NCBI GenBank assembly: GCA_026393275.1
Contig: JAPLAM010000017.1
Coordinates: forward strand, 20,091 to 84,090
Length of the DNA: 64,000 bases
From: Arthrobacter sp.
Lineage (GTDB): Bacteria; Actinomycetota; Actinomycetes; Actinomycetales; Micrococcaceae
Direction: 5' to 3'
Shown here: positions 27,213-35,415 of the stretch, one piece after another
How positions within the stretch are numbered: position 1 is the first letter of the stretch
Layout: every line of letters begins with the position of its first letter
The notes under the pieces: model-generated
What the model was told of the DNA's origin: nothing
The model's database searches: none
The model's input: the letters and a program-made list of their open reading frames with translations, nothing else
Translations under genes and position numbers: made by a program

Positions 27213-30200
27213 TCAGGTAATCGCGTTTCGAATGATCGGGCCCAACCCAGCGGTGAGACCGCCCAGGCAACTCGCGCCGATACTGGATGCAGAGGTGCTT
27301 GATCCGTCAAAGGCGTTCGCTGAACCAACGCCAACGGCAGCAGTTGTGCAACCTCCCACCGCCGTCCCTATTGCGATCCCACCCAAAGGTGAGGTGAACG
27401 GTGTGACGGCCACACCGACAATGATGCCAAAAGTAGCCCCCACGAGCGCACCGACCACTGCGCCGAATATGGTGCCGCCCTCGGACGCGAGTCCGGTGGA
27501 ATCTGTTGCGTTGATGGGGTTACAGCCTGCGTAAAGGTACCTGTTGGCTTCCTGTCCGGAGGGGTCGGGTTGCGTGAAGCGGCCGCGGTAGGGGTTGTAG
27601 TAGCGGGCGCCGAATTTGATGCGGTTGCTGGCGGTGTCGTTGTAGCCGCCGGCGTAGGTCCAGGGGTTGGTGGCTGCCTGGGCGCCGGTGCTGGTGGTTT
27701 GGCCCCAGGAGTCGTAGGCGTAGGTCGCAGCCGGGGCCTGTGCGCTGTCGGTGAGCAGGATGGTCGAGCCGAGCCCGTCCATCGTGTAGTAGTAGCTGGC
27801 CCCGGTGCTGGTGCGCATGCTGATGAGGGTACCGCCCGGGTCCCGGATAAACGAGGTGCTGGCGCCGGCCGTGGTTTGGCGGCTGATGCCGAGGGAGCCG
27901 TTGAGGAACGCGGTGGCTCCGGCGGTGAGGCGTTCATCGTTCCGCGGCCCGCTGTAGGTGTAGTTGGCCGTCACTCCGCCGCTGGTGTTGGAGGTGAACT
28001 GGTCGAAGACGTTGTAGGCCTGCGTGGTGGCCCCGGCGGCGGTGGTGTTGCCGTTGGAGTCGTAGGCGTACGTGGTCGCCCCGGACGGTGGTGCGGCGCA
28101 GGTGCCGGCGCTGGCTCCGGACCAGCAGAGCTGGTCGGCGGCGTTGTAGGCGTTGTAGACGTTGCCGGTGCCGGTCTTGGTGTCCAGGGTCCGGTTGCCG
28201 TTCTTGTCGTAGGCCCAGGTCTCGGTCGTGGCCCCGGTGATAGCGGAGGTGAGCCGGTTGACCGGGTCGTAGCCGTAGGTAGTGACAGCGCCTGCCTGGT
28301 CGGTGACGGTTTTGCGCAGTGCCCCGTCCTTGGTGCCGTTAGCGGTAAAGGTGTAGGCCCGTTTGGTCAGGACCGTGCCACCGGTGGTGGTCGCGGTGAT
28401 GGACGTAGTCCTGCCGGCCCCGTCGTAGACGGTGGTGTTCTTCACCCCGTTGGGGTAGCTGGTCGTGGCGCGGCGGTCAGCGTTGTCGTAGCCGAAACCG
28501 GTGCACCGGGTGCTGTTCGGAAACACGGGTGTGGCCGGGCAAGACCCGCCGGGTTCGGCCAGGGTGACGAGCCGGTTCGCTGCGTCATAGCCGTAGGTCA
28601 CGGTCCCGCCCGGGTCGGTGAAGCCGGTGACGTTCGACGCCGCATCATAGGTGACCGTGGTCGTGACCCCGCCGGTGGTTTTGGACTTGGGACGGTTCTG
28701 CGCGTCGTAGGTGAAGTCGGTGTTCCCGGTATCGTCCTGGCTCCGGGTCAGGTTCCCGCGGGTGTCGTAGGCGTAGGAGACGCACTTGCTGGCGCAGTTG
28801 ACGCCCTTGTCGATCTGGATGAGCCGGTCATTGTCGTCGTAGTCGTACTGGGTGACCTGGCCCTTGCCGTCGGTGGAGGTGATGAGCCGGGAGGCGTCGT
28901 CGTACACGTTCGTCACAGCCCCCAGCGGGGCCGGGTAGGTGATTTTGGTCGGCATGCCCAGGGCGCCGTAGGTGTAGCTGGTGACGTTGCCGTTGCCGTC
29001 GGTGGACTTACAGACCTGTCCCTTCTTCGCCCCGCAGCTGGACCCGGCTGCGTCGCCCTGGTAGTTCAGTTTCGGTGTCCCGCCGGCGCCTCCTCCTGCC
29101 CCGGGGGTGGTGGTCATCGACCGGTTGTTGGTGTTGGCGTCGTAGCTGTACCCGGTGGTCTGGTTCTCACTGTTCACCGAGGAGGTGGGCTGGTAGTTCG
29201 AGAGCGGGTTCCCGGTGTTGGACGGATACGCGAACGTCGTTTCGGCCCCGGCGGCCCCGCCGGCGGGGTTGGTGACCTTCGTCAGGGAGTTGTTCGCGTT
29301 GTACGCGTAGGTCGTGGAATTGCCCAGCCCGTTCAACGAGGTGAGCCGGTTGTCGTGGGCGTCGAAGGTCCCTTGGGTGGTGTGGCCGAGCGCGTCGCTG
29401 ATCTTCGTGACCTGGCCCGAAGAGTTGTACTCATAGCTCGTGGCGTGGTTCAGCGGATCCGTCCCCTTCGAGACGGTTGCGGACGGGTAGCTGTAGCCGT
29501 AGATGCTCTGGACCGGCTTGCCGGTGGCGTAGGTCGCCTGCGTGAGTTTTTTCGAGGTGCTGTCATAGCCCAGGGTGGTGACGGTACCGGCGTCGTCGGT
29601 GACGGTGGTGAGCCGGTTACTCGGGGCCCCGTAGCCGAAGGACATGACCTCCCCGGCGGCGTCGCTGATCTCGGACATCGCACCGCCCGGCCCGAAATAC
29701 TCGAAATAGATGTCCCGGGACAACGCATCATCGTGGATCTGCGAGGGCTGCTCCGGGTTGTTCGCATCGTTGTAGGAGAAGGTGACCGGCCGGCCGCCGA
29801 TGGTGTCGTTGATCGTGGTGAGCCGCCCGGCGGCGTTGTAGGTGTAGGTGATCCTGTTCGGCGCCGTCGGGTTCTGATCATTCTGGTATGCGAGCCGGAA
29901 CGTCGAGCCGGCGAGCTGGTATTCGTTGCTGAAGCCGGTGTCGTTGAAGCGGATCGTCACCGCCGTCGAGGAGAACGTGGTGATGGTCGCATTCAGGCCG
30001 CGGGGCATCGTCCACGCCCCGGCTCCTGCGGGAACGAACTTGTAAGCGCCGCCGTCCGGGGCGATGTAGGTGACCGAGTTATCGGTGCCGACCGTGACAG
30101 CAGATTCCGCGGTTCCCACCGACAGTGTGGGCCTGGCGTCGTTGAACGAGTTGTACCGCCAGCCGATGCCAAGGTCCACTCCGGCGCCTTTGACGTGCAG

Positions 30201-30542
30201 CAACTGACCGGCCAGAACCACGTTGCCGTTCGTCGGGTTCCACGAGACAGTCGTCCGGTCCGTGAGGTGCCGGGTAACCATCGATGCCGCGGACCGGTTA
30301 CCCGACTTACTCGCATCTGGCCCGGAGGCCGGTGGCAGCACCATCGGCGACATCCCCAGAGCGGGTAACGCGGCCGTCTGGCCCGTCCGGAAAGGGGCTC
30401 GATGCTCTAACGAGGACGGTGCGCGGCCCGGCGGCTTCACCGTCGCCGGTGCGGCAACGGCCGCGCCCGCCGGCACAGTCACACCGCTGAGAACCACGGC
30501 GGAAAGAACAAGACCTGACAGAAGAGACCGTAAAGCAGCCAT
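27213..30542 (-). CDS. secreted RHS/YD-repeat protein with a hydrophobic Gly-rich C-terminus
   Basis: A 1109-residue protein with a signal peptide (LLSGLVLSAVVLSGVTVPAGA). A long run of YD/RHS repeats of the type YAYNANNSLTKVTNPAG, YDYDDNDRLIQI and YGYDAANRLV fills roughly residues 200-930. The RHS core ends near residue 1015 with the signature FGARYYNPYRGRFTQPDPSG and NPINATDSTGLA. What follows, about 93 residues, is variable. It has a glycine-zipper stretch (TIFGAVVGALVGATFGIIVGV), a second Gly-rich segment and two cysteines. In RHS systems the repeats form a shell around a C-terminal toxin. A membrane-acting toxin is therefore possible here, but no known toxin motif is seen. It is the largest cargo gene of the transposon. 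Confidence 0.87.
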   Translation of the reverse strand: MAALRSLLSGLVLSAVVLSGVTVPAGAAVAAPATVKPPGRAPSSLEHRAPFRTGQTAALPALGMSPMVLPPASGPDASKSGNRSAASMVTRHLTDRTTVSWNPTNGNVVLAGQLLHVKGAGVDLGIGWRYNSFNDARPTLSVGTAESAVTVGTDNSVTYIAPDGGAYKFVPAGAGAWTMPRGLNATITTFSSTAVTIRFNDTGFSNEYQLAGSTFRLAYQNDQNPTAPNRITYTYNAAGRLTTINDTIGGRPVTFSYNDANNPEQPSQIHDDALSRDIYFEYFGPGGAMSEISDAAGEVMSFGYGAPSNRLTTVTDDAGTVTTLGYDSTSKKLTQATYATGKPVQSIYGYSYPSATVSKGTDPLNHATSYEYNSSGQVTKISDALGHTTQGTFDAHDNRLTSLNGLGNSTTYAYNANNSLTKVTNPAGGAAGAETTFAYPSNTGNPLSNYQPTSSVNSENQTTGYSYDANTNNRSMTTTPGAGGGAGGTPKLNYQGDAAGSSCGAKKGQVCKSTDGNGNVTSYTYGALGMPTKITYPAPLGAVTNVYDDASRLITSTDGKGQVTQYDYDDNDRLIQIDKGVNCASKCVSYAYDTRGNLTRSQDDTGNTDFTYDAQNRPKSKTTGGVTTTVTYDAASNVTGFTDPGGTVTYGYDAANRLVTLAEPGGSCPATPVFPNSTRCTGFGYDNADRRATTSYPNGVKNTTVYDGAGRTTSITATTTGGTVLTKRAYTFTANGTKDGALRKTVTDQAGAVTTYGYDPVNRLTSAITGATTETWAYDKNGNRTLDTKTGTGNVYNAYNAADQLCWSGASAGTCAAPPSGATTYAYDSNGNTTAAGATTQAYNVFDQFTSNTSGGVTANYTYSGPRNDERLTAGATAFLNGSLGISRQTTAGASTSFIRDPGGTLISMRTSTGASYYYTMDGLGSTILLTDSAQAPAATYAYDSWGQTTSTGAQAATNPWTYAGGYNDTASNRIKFGARYYNPYRGRFTQPDPSGQEANRYLYAGCNPINATDSTGLASEGGTIFGAVVGALVGATFGIIVGVAVTPFTSPLGGIAIGTAVGGCTTAAVGVGSANAFDGSSTSASSIGASCLGGLTAGLGPIIRNAIT

Positions 30543-30563
30543 GCTGCGCCCCCAATATGATGT

Positions 30564-30600
30564 GCTCCCCAGTGAGCATCCTTGCGCTCCCCAGTGAGCA
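30564..30600 (-). promoter_or_regulatory. paired palindromic repeats upstream of the RHS gene
   Basis: The 15-base sequence GCTCCCCAGTGAGCA occurs twice, at 30564-30578 and 30586-30600, with starts 22 bases apart (about two helix turns). Each copy is itself an inverted repeat (GCTC...GAGC; the first extends to TGCTC...GAGCA). They lie 20-60 bases upstream of the RHS start codon, so they are candidate repressor sites or structured leader elements. No regulator gene is evident in the transposon cargo. Confidence 0.5.
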
Positions 30601-30780
30601 CAGGATGATCATCAGCGACAACACTCTCAAATTGCAATACACGAACCCCAGAATTTTTCCAAACCAGTGAAAAACCCGGCCGTCCTGCTTCACCGGCGAC
30701 CCCGCCGTCTCCTGATCGGGGCAGTGCGCGGCTGCGCGGCGATTGACTCCTCCCGACACCCGGAAGGGCCTCTCAACCCC

Positions 30781-30830
30781 TAGCGCAGAACACTTCTGAC
30801 ATTCAGTGCAGACGACTGCTGAAAATGACA
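30781..30830 (-). repeat. right terminal repeats of the Tn402-like transposon
   Basis: Read inward from 30830, the terminal TGTCATTTTC is followed by two 19-base repeats. TCAGCAGTCGTCTGCACTG lies at 30804-30822 and TCAGAAGTGTTCTGCGCTA at 30781-30799. Both resemble the four copies at the left end. The five bases just outside (GCCTG, 30831-30835) repeat the left flank. Confidence 0.9.
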
Positions 30831-30835
30831 GCCTG

Positions 30836-31102
30836 ACGTCAGAAACGTCCTTGGAAGGTCGTCAGGTTAGGGTTCAGATCCGGTATTCATTGACACCCAT
30901 CGGCAGAAGTCCTAAATCCCAACCTGACACATCGAAGTGGAGGCTCCCATGGTTGGTCAGAGGATCGGGTAAGTGCGCGTCAGCGGCCTAGACTAGAACG
31001 AAAGACGCCAACTCTATAGCGCGGCTCTGGACCGTTTTCATCGGGAAGATCTCCGGCCGGGACGCGAACCGCCCCGAGTTGACCGAACTGCGCGGCGCAC
31101 AC
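30836..31102. other. target-flank sequence right of the transposon
   Basis: About 270 bases with no supported gene. It is the continuation of the sequence the transposon jumped into (left flank 19339-19438). The region ends in a tRNA 3' fragment. Confidence 0.35.
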
Positions 31103-31127
31103 ATGGGTTCAAATCCCACCCTCACCG
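31103..31127 (+). tRNA. tRNA 3'-end fragment (T-arm plus acceptor strand), possible att site
   Basis: TGGGTTCAAATCCCA forms a T-stem and a canonical TTCAAAT loop. It is followed by CCTCACC and G, which fit the 3' acceptor strand and discriminator of a tRNA, most like a serine tRNA. The matching 5' half (a GGTGAGG start, D-arm and anticodon arm) is not present upstream, so this is only a fragment. Such fragments are left at the far end of elements that integrate into tRNA genes. Confidence 0.55.
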
Positions 31128-31135
31128 CGATTGAG

Positions 31136-31179
31136 AAAGGCCCTACTTCCCTTGTAAACAAAGGGAAGTAGGGCCTTTT
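31136..31179 (+). terminator. rho-independent terminator with 18-bp perfect stem
   Basis: AAAGGCCCTACTTCCCTT pairs perfectly with AAGGGAAGTAGGGCCTTT across a 7-base loop, and the right arm runs into a short T stretch. It lies nine bases after the tRNA fragment, where a tRNA gene terminator would be. Confidence 0.85.
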
Positions 31180-31485
31180 GCTTTGCCACGAAAGGGTCCA
31201 GCGGTAACGCAGCAGTAACAAAGCTCTCGTGCACATACTTCCCTCAGCACCGATGGACGCAAAGCGCGGTTTGAACTCGGCACGCTCGCCGAGGTGGCTG
31301 AGCTCCTCCTTGGCCCGGCAGGTCGACAGCGAGCCACCCGCAGCGCGTGTTGCGGGCGCCCAGTGCGGCGTGCATACGGGACGCCTGTTAGGTCTCGAAC
31401 GTACACACCGCCAACCGATGCAATGGCACCTTTAGAATGGGGCGGCGCCTGAAAGGCGGTGCTGGTTTCTATCAAAGGGGGCGAT
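31180..31485. other. intergenic stretch after the tRNA fragment
   Basis: About 300 bases. One plus-strand frame contains ELGTLAEVAELL followed by QRATRSA, faintly like the helix-turn-helix of a small excisionase/AlpA protein, but it decays at once. I do not call a gene. The end carries the AAAGGGGG ribosome binding site of the next gene. Confidence 0.3.
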
Positions 31486-32349
31486 GTGACCGAGACAAAC
31501 TGGATATCTGTGACGCAGCTGATGGTGAACATCGTCCTTGGCACCGTGACCATAGCGTTGTTCATCCAAGGTCAGCGGGACCGTCGGCGGGTGCAGGACG
31601 ACCGCAGGAGAGAACAAGCCTCGAAAATTAGCCTGCTCCGTCACGAAAAATCCGAACGGACTCGCACTGAAAGCCCAGCATTTGCAGAGTCCTGGACCAT
31701 CCTCGGGACGAATGTCACCGTTCACAATGACTCGGATCTTCCCATCACCCAAGTAATGGTTCGGCCGCTTCACCGTTCGCAATGGCTACAACACTCTGAT
31801 CCTTTTGCACGGCGAACAGATTACTTAAGCGAGCAAGTACGATTTCCCCAGTCAGTCCAACAACCATTCGGGTTGAGCATCCTTCCCGCGGAGGCTTTGG
31901 TCTATGACGGCGAATACTTACCCTCGTCAGATCTGGTCCTAAGTTTTACAGACGGGGCAGGCGTCACCTGGGTCAAAACAACTTTCGACGGGCAGCTTTG
32001 GCGAGCGATACCACGACCGGTTACTCTGCGATCCAAGTTGACCCAATGGATCCAGAGGACACGGTGGCTTGGATGGCTCGCATGGATCGTTCACACAGCT
32101 CCTTACAGACACGCCACCCTGCGTTTCAGACAGACCAAATCAGGCATCCCCTGGTCAGCACGCTGGGTGAGGTTTACCTGGGGTTCCTGCCCCATCGGAG
32201 AACCCGAGCCTTGGGACTTACCCATAGGTGCCCCCGCCAATGAGTGGCCGTATGACGCGTGGATCGATGTCGCCCGGAGAAGCGAGCAGCGCCGGCGTCG
32301 AGGTCCATGCGGTATTCGCAGAGCCACCGGAGGATGGACGTACGTCTGA
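31486..32349 (+). CDS. hypothetical protein with one N-terminal membrane helix
   Basis: 287 residues from a GTG at 31486 preceded by AAAGGGGG. The track start at 31459 has no such site. Residues 8-28 (LMVNIVLGTVTIALFIQG) form a single membrane helix, followed by a strongly charged stretch (QRDRRRVQDDRRREQASK) that should be cytoplasmic. A strand-rich domain with many Trp residues follows. No known family is recognised. The stop overlaps the start of the DUF4238 gene (TGATG). Lower GC and rarer codons than the flanking chromosome suggest transfer. The pair may act together. Confidence 0.68.
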   Translation: MTETNWISVTQLMVNIVLGTVTIALFIQGQRDRRRVQDDRRREQASKISLLRHEKSERTRTESPAFAESWTILGTNVTVHNDSDLPITQVMVRPLHRSQWLQHSDPFARRTDYLSEQVRFPQSVQQPFGLSILPAEALVYDGEYLPSSDLVLSFTDGAGVTWVKTTFDGQLWRAIPRPVTLRSKLTQWIQRTRWLGWLAWIVHTAPYRHATLRFRQTKSGIPWSARWVRFTWGSCPIGEPEPWDLPIGAPANEWPYDAWIDVARRSEQRRRRGPCGIRRATGGWTYV

Positions 32350-33271
32350 TGAACGACGAACATAAACCCAAAATTGTAGACCAACACTTTGTTTCGCGTG
32401 TCCTTCTCTCGCGCTTTTCAAAAGATCCAAGCCAAAAAAACGGGCTCGTAGGTCAGTTCGATGTCGTCAACGGGAAAGAACTCCCGGCACGTTCACCCAG
32501 GGCGATAGGCTTCGAGAATACTTCATCAAATATGACGGTGACCGGATGGAAGAGCTTTGGGGAAAATACGAAACCCCCATGAAGCCAGTATTCAATGCCC
32601 TGGATAACGGCATGCCCGATCTACTTCAGACAAAGAGAACCGAAATCACAAACTTCGTCGCCTTGCATTTCGCCAGAAGTATCGAAGTTCAGAGGATCCA
32701 CGTGGAGTCCCTTTCCAGAGTCGAACGACAAACGCGGGCGAACAGCGAGATGCAGACCCGGCTAGCAACCGCCAAATACGGACTCGACTTATCCAAGGCC
32801 CCGTCAATCCTGACTGAGATTGCCGAAGAGATACTTGCTCCCATCCGAACTATGGAGGAGCAAGGATTACTGTTTCAAGATTGGATCGAAGGCGTTTTCG
32901 AGCGGACACGCCAACACCTCTCCCAGTACAGCTTGTCCATTCGACCGGCAACCCCAAGCCGCGAGTTCCTTCTGGGAGATTGCCCCGCTGTGGGTGTAGC
33001 GCCGGGGATGGACCCAAGGAAACGTCCCCCACTGTTGGATGCGAGGATCCTTATCCTTCCGCTGAACCCCCGATTCGCGGCCATGCTATATCCACCGGGG
33101 CCAGGGGATCCCATGTTTTCCGTAGATCCAGCAGGAGATGACGTCGTCACTCCGATAAATCACGGTCAGATCGCCCAGGCTCACAGAAGGGTCTACTACC
33201 GCCCAGACAACGGTCACGCTTCGACGGTGCGCGGCTATCTCGGCTTTTCTGACCTGGAACCAATGCCTTGA
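32349..33271 (+). pseudogene. DUF4238-family protein with a one-base frameshift
   Basis: The first frame begins MNDEHKPKIVDQHFVSRVLL, where the KxxxxQHFVSRVLLSRF pattern is the DUF4238 N-terminal signature. It continues to GFEN at about 32522. The remainder continues in the frame of the ORF at 32546 (YFIKYDGDRMEELWGKYET, later LLGDCPAVGV and LILPLNPRFAAMLYPPG) to 33271. Reading FEN-YFIK requires one extra base, so a single deletion breaks the gene. About 307 residues would be encoded if intact. Homologues occur in mobile and defence-rich regions, with unknown activity. It is coupled to the membrane-protein gene upstream. Confidence 0.7.
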
Positions 33272-33639
33272 ATGTCAGCTCCTTGGTACAGTGCCCGCGT
33301 CATGTACGTCTCCGGCATCTTCCTCCAGCCCGAACTCCGGGGTGCCAAGCCCGGCCGCACAGTGATTGATGCGATCCTGCGCACCATCGGCCGCGCCTGC
33401 CCACTCGTCATCCTGCAGGCCGTGCCGGTCTCAAAGAGGAAGATGCCGAAGGCACCCCTCAGTGCCTTGACGCGAAGGGCGGGCTGATCAGGTGCTGGCA
33501 GAGCTACGGTTTCATGCCGGCCGCAGGCGACTACTTAGCCTTCGGCGGATTCATCCTGTCGGAGCCGGCCGCAGGCGACTACTTAGCCTTCGGCGGATTC
33601 ATCCTGTCGGAGCCGGCCACGACGCTGCCGGCCGTTTGA
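33272..33639 (+). pseudogene. acetyltransferase-like gene remnant with tandem duplication
   Basis: The first frame has VSGIFLQPELRGAKPGRTVIDAILR and LVILQAVPV, and after a one-base loss near 33432 a second frame has LKEEDAEGTPQCLDAKGGL and CWQSYGFMPAAGDYLAFGGF. Together these look like the acetyl-CoA-binding and C-terminal parts of a GNAT-type protein. The N-terminal domain is missing. A 48-base in-frame duplication near the end repeats 16 residues. Truncation, frameshift and duplication all point to a dead gene. Confidence 0.55.
33516..33611 (+). repeat. 48-bp tandem duplication (two exact copies)
   Basis: The 48 bases beginning GCCGGCCGCAGGCGACTACT at 33516 are repeated exactly at 33564-33611. 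A third copy begins (GCCGGCC) and breaks off. The period is a multiple of three, so the repeat encodes AAGDYLAFGGFILSEP twice in frame. Confidence 0.93.
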
Positions 33640-33660
33640 TCGCTGCACCAGCCGTAACGC

Positions 33661-35024
33661 GGCTCTTCGAGGCTCGTGGGGAAAGTGATTCCCGGATGAG
33701 TGTCATGCCGCCGTCCGGGCGACACTTCTCATGAGGATAATCGATTTGTAGTTCCCGGCGTTCCGATAGCCGCGGGCGGTGCGTTTGATGTGCTTGATGC
33801 CGGTGTTGTTTGCCTCGACCTTGGCCGTCGTGGCGCCGGTGACGATGAGGACCTCGATCTCGTTCCACCACCGGCATATCGTGCGGTAGAGCTTGTTTGT
33901 TTCCGGCCCTCCGGCCGCTTCCACGAGCGCCTTGAGGTCCTCTTTCGCGGCTGCCGCGTCGGCCAAGGAGTCGGTGCGCAGCAGCGCCCTGAGCTGTTCT
34001 TTGACTTTCCACACGGCCCGCAGCTTGCCGGTCGCGTCGTCGGTGGCGAAGACCTCCTCCAGCCGGTGGGCTGCCTTGTCGGAGAGTGTGTTGCCGGCGC
34101 GCAGGAGCAGCATGCGGTGGGCCCAGGCCTTGTCCACGCCGCGGCCGCGGCGGCCCTTGACCTGCTGGGACAGGTTCTGGCGGGCCTCGGTCATGGCCTG
34201 GTTGCCGAGGGAGACAAGATGGAAGTGATCGACCGCGACAGCGGTGCGGGGCAGCCACATCCTCAACGCTTTCCGGAACGCCGCCGACGGGTCGATCGCG
34301 ACGACCTGCACTCCCAGCCGCCAGGCCAGCGGGCGGGCGAAGAGCCAGTCGCCGACGCCCTTGTGGTCCCGGCCGTCGACCACGCCTAGGACCTGGCCGG
34401 TGTCCAGATCAACGATGGTTGTCATCCACGGTTCATGCCGGATCCACGTGCTCGACTCAGGGTCCCGGAAGAATCGCACGGATCGGAACCGGTGTTCATC
34501 GATGCCCAGCATCCGCGGCCTGAGCTCATCCACATCGGGCAGGGTCAGTAGGCAGGCTTCGGTCAGCGCGGCGCGGACCATCCACCAGGACACCGCGAAT
34601 GCAGCGGCGGTCTCCGACACTGCACGGCCGGAGCTGATGACCGCATCAACGACGTGGTCCCGGAGCCGGCCCGTGGACCGGGCACGGCGCGGGACCTGGG
34701 CAGTGGATTCGAAGAACGACAGCCGGGAACAGTTCTGTCCTCGCAGTACCAGCGGTACTTGGACCAGAGGACCTCCACGGCGCCGGCGACGGGAATGTCC
34801 CAATCACCCGGTGCCTGCCGTCGTCCAAAACGGTCGCGGAGATGACACGGTAGTCAGGCAGATTGAAGATGCTGGTGGCAGCGTCCGACGCCACAACGAT
34901 AGGCTCAGTCAAGGCTCGTGGTCCTGTTCCTGGTTGAATGCTTAGACACGCTCATCCCAGCAGGGCCACGGGCCCCTCTTCTATCTACGACACGGAATCA
35001 ATTCCCCACGAACCACGAAGAGCC
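33661..35024 (-). mobile_element. ISL3-family insertion sequence, decayed
   Basis: An inverted repeat of about 33 bases bounds the element: GGCTCTTCGAGGCTCGTGGG at 33661 and, on the other strand, GGCTCTTCGTGGTTCGTGGG ending at 35024, both continuing to TGATTCC. The enclosed transposase is ISL3-like but has a damaged N-terminus. The 8 bases outside each end (CGTAACGC and GGATTCAG) do not match, so no target duplication remains. Confidence 0.85.
33703..34912 (-). pseudogene. ISL3-family transposase, frameshifted and N-terminally deleted
   Basis: The main frame (33703-34803) carries the ISL3 transposase core: GIDEHRFRSVRFF, TTIVDLDTGQVLGVVDGRD, VVAIDPSAAFRKAL, AVDHFHLVSLGNQAM and the C-terminal KVEANNTGIKHIKRTARGYR. 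The N-terminus is split over other frames. MTEPIVVASDAATSIFNLPD and VLDDGRHRVIGTFP (34912 inward) are followed by EVLWSKYRWYCEDR in a third frame before the main frame resumes. The zinc-finger segment normally between them is missing. Deletion plus two frameshifts make activity unlikely. Confidence 0.8.
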
Positions 35025-35224
35025 GGATTCAGCGATGGTTCCTGGTCGGTTTGGGTGGATGTCATGTCGAAGAGGTCTTTCTCGTCAAGCGGCAGGTGCG
35101 TCTGCTCCGGAACGCCGATGTCCGGACAGTCGGCGACTGCGGTGAAGGCATCATAAATTGCAGCTCGCAGAGCCCGGCCCCGGACGTTTCCTGCCGGATT
35201 CTGGCCGCACGGAGGCGCGGCGGG
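35025..35224. other. unassigned sequence between IS remnants
   Basis: On the minus strand one frame reads without stops through RAAIYDAFTAVADCPDIGVP and THLPLDEKDLFDMTSTQTDQ into the ISL3 right repeat. It looks coding in composition but I recognise no family and see no start. It may be the tail of a gene cut by the IS insertion. Confidence 0.35.
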
Positions 35225-35415
35225 AGGCGGGAGGAGGATCGGTCCATGTCCCTGTCAGCGCAGGGGCCAGCGGGGAGGTCGCTGCGGCTACGTTGCTGTG
35301 GCGCCGGATTCGTGAAGCCCTTGGCTACGGCGCGTCCGGCGCCTCAGCTATCGGAGGGCTCCGCAGCCCGGCTAAGCGTCCAACCCTCCTCGAGGATCAG
35401 ACGGGCCAGTTCCGG
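35225..35415 (-). pseudogene. IS481-type transposase N-terminal remnant
   Basis: PELARLILEEGWTLSRAAE at 35359-35415 matches the N-terminal helix-turn-helix entry of IS481-family transposases. After a stop and frame change, MDRSSSR (35230-35247) is like the family's DRSSRP motif. The rest is gone. Only a scrap, not functional. Confidence 0.45.

Larger units (their letters stand above)
19439..30830 (+). mobile_element. complete Tn402/Tn5053-type transposon with cargo
   Basis: The ends are TGTCGTTTTCAG at 19439 and TGTCATTTTCAG on the opposite strand at 30830. Each is followed by further 19-bp-type repeats. The five bases outside both ends are identical (GCCTG at 19434-19438 and 30831-30835), a perfect target duplication of the length this family makes. 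The left side encodes tniA, tniB, tniQ, a res region and tniR, all intact. The remaining 6.7 kb is cargo: a nested Tn3-type cassette, a small membrane protein and a very large RHS-repeat gene. All parts needed for movement look intact, so it may be active or recently inserted. Confidence 0.93.

Noticed and set aside
27570-30368. 932-residue plus-strand ORF opposite the RHS gene
   Set aside because: It is the antisense shadow of the repetitive, GC-rich RHS coding sequence. Its Val/Gly/Arg-rich repeats mirror the YD repeats, and it has no ribosome binding site or family features.
31290-31330. sequence resembling a tRNA-Ser 5' end (GCCGAGGTGGCTGAG)
   Set aside because: No anticodon arm, T-arm or acceptor match follows; the surrounding bases do not fold into a tRNA.
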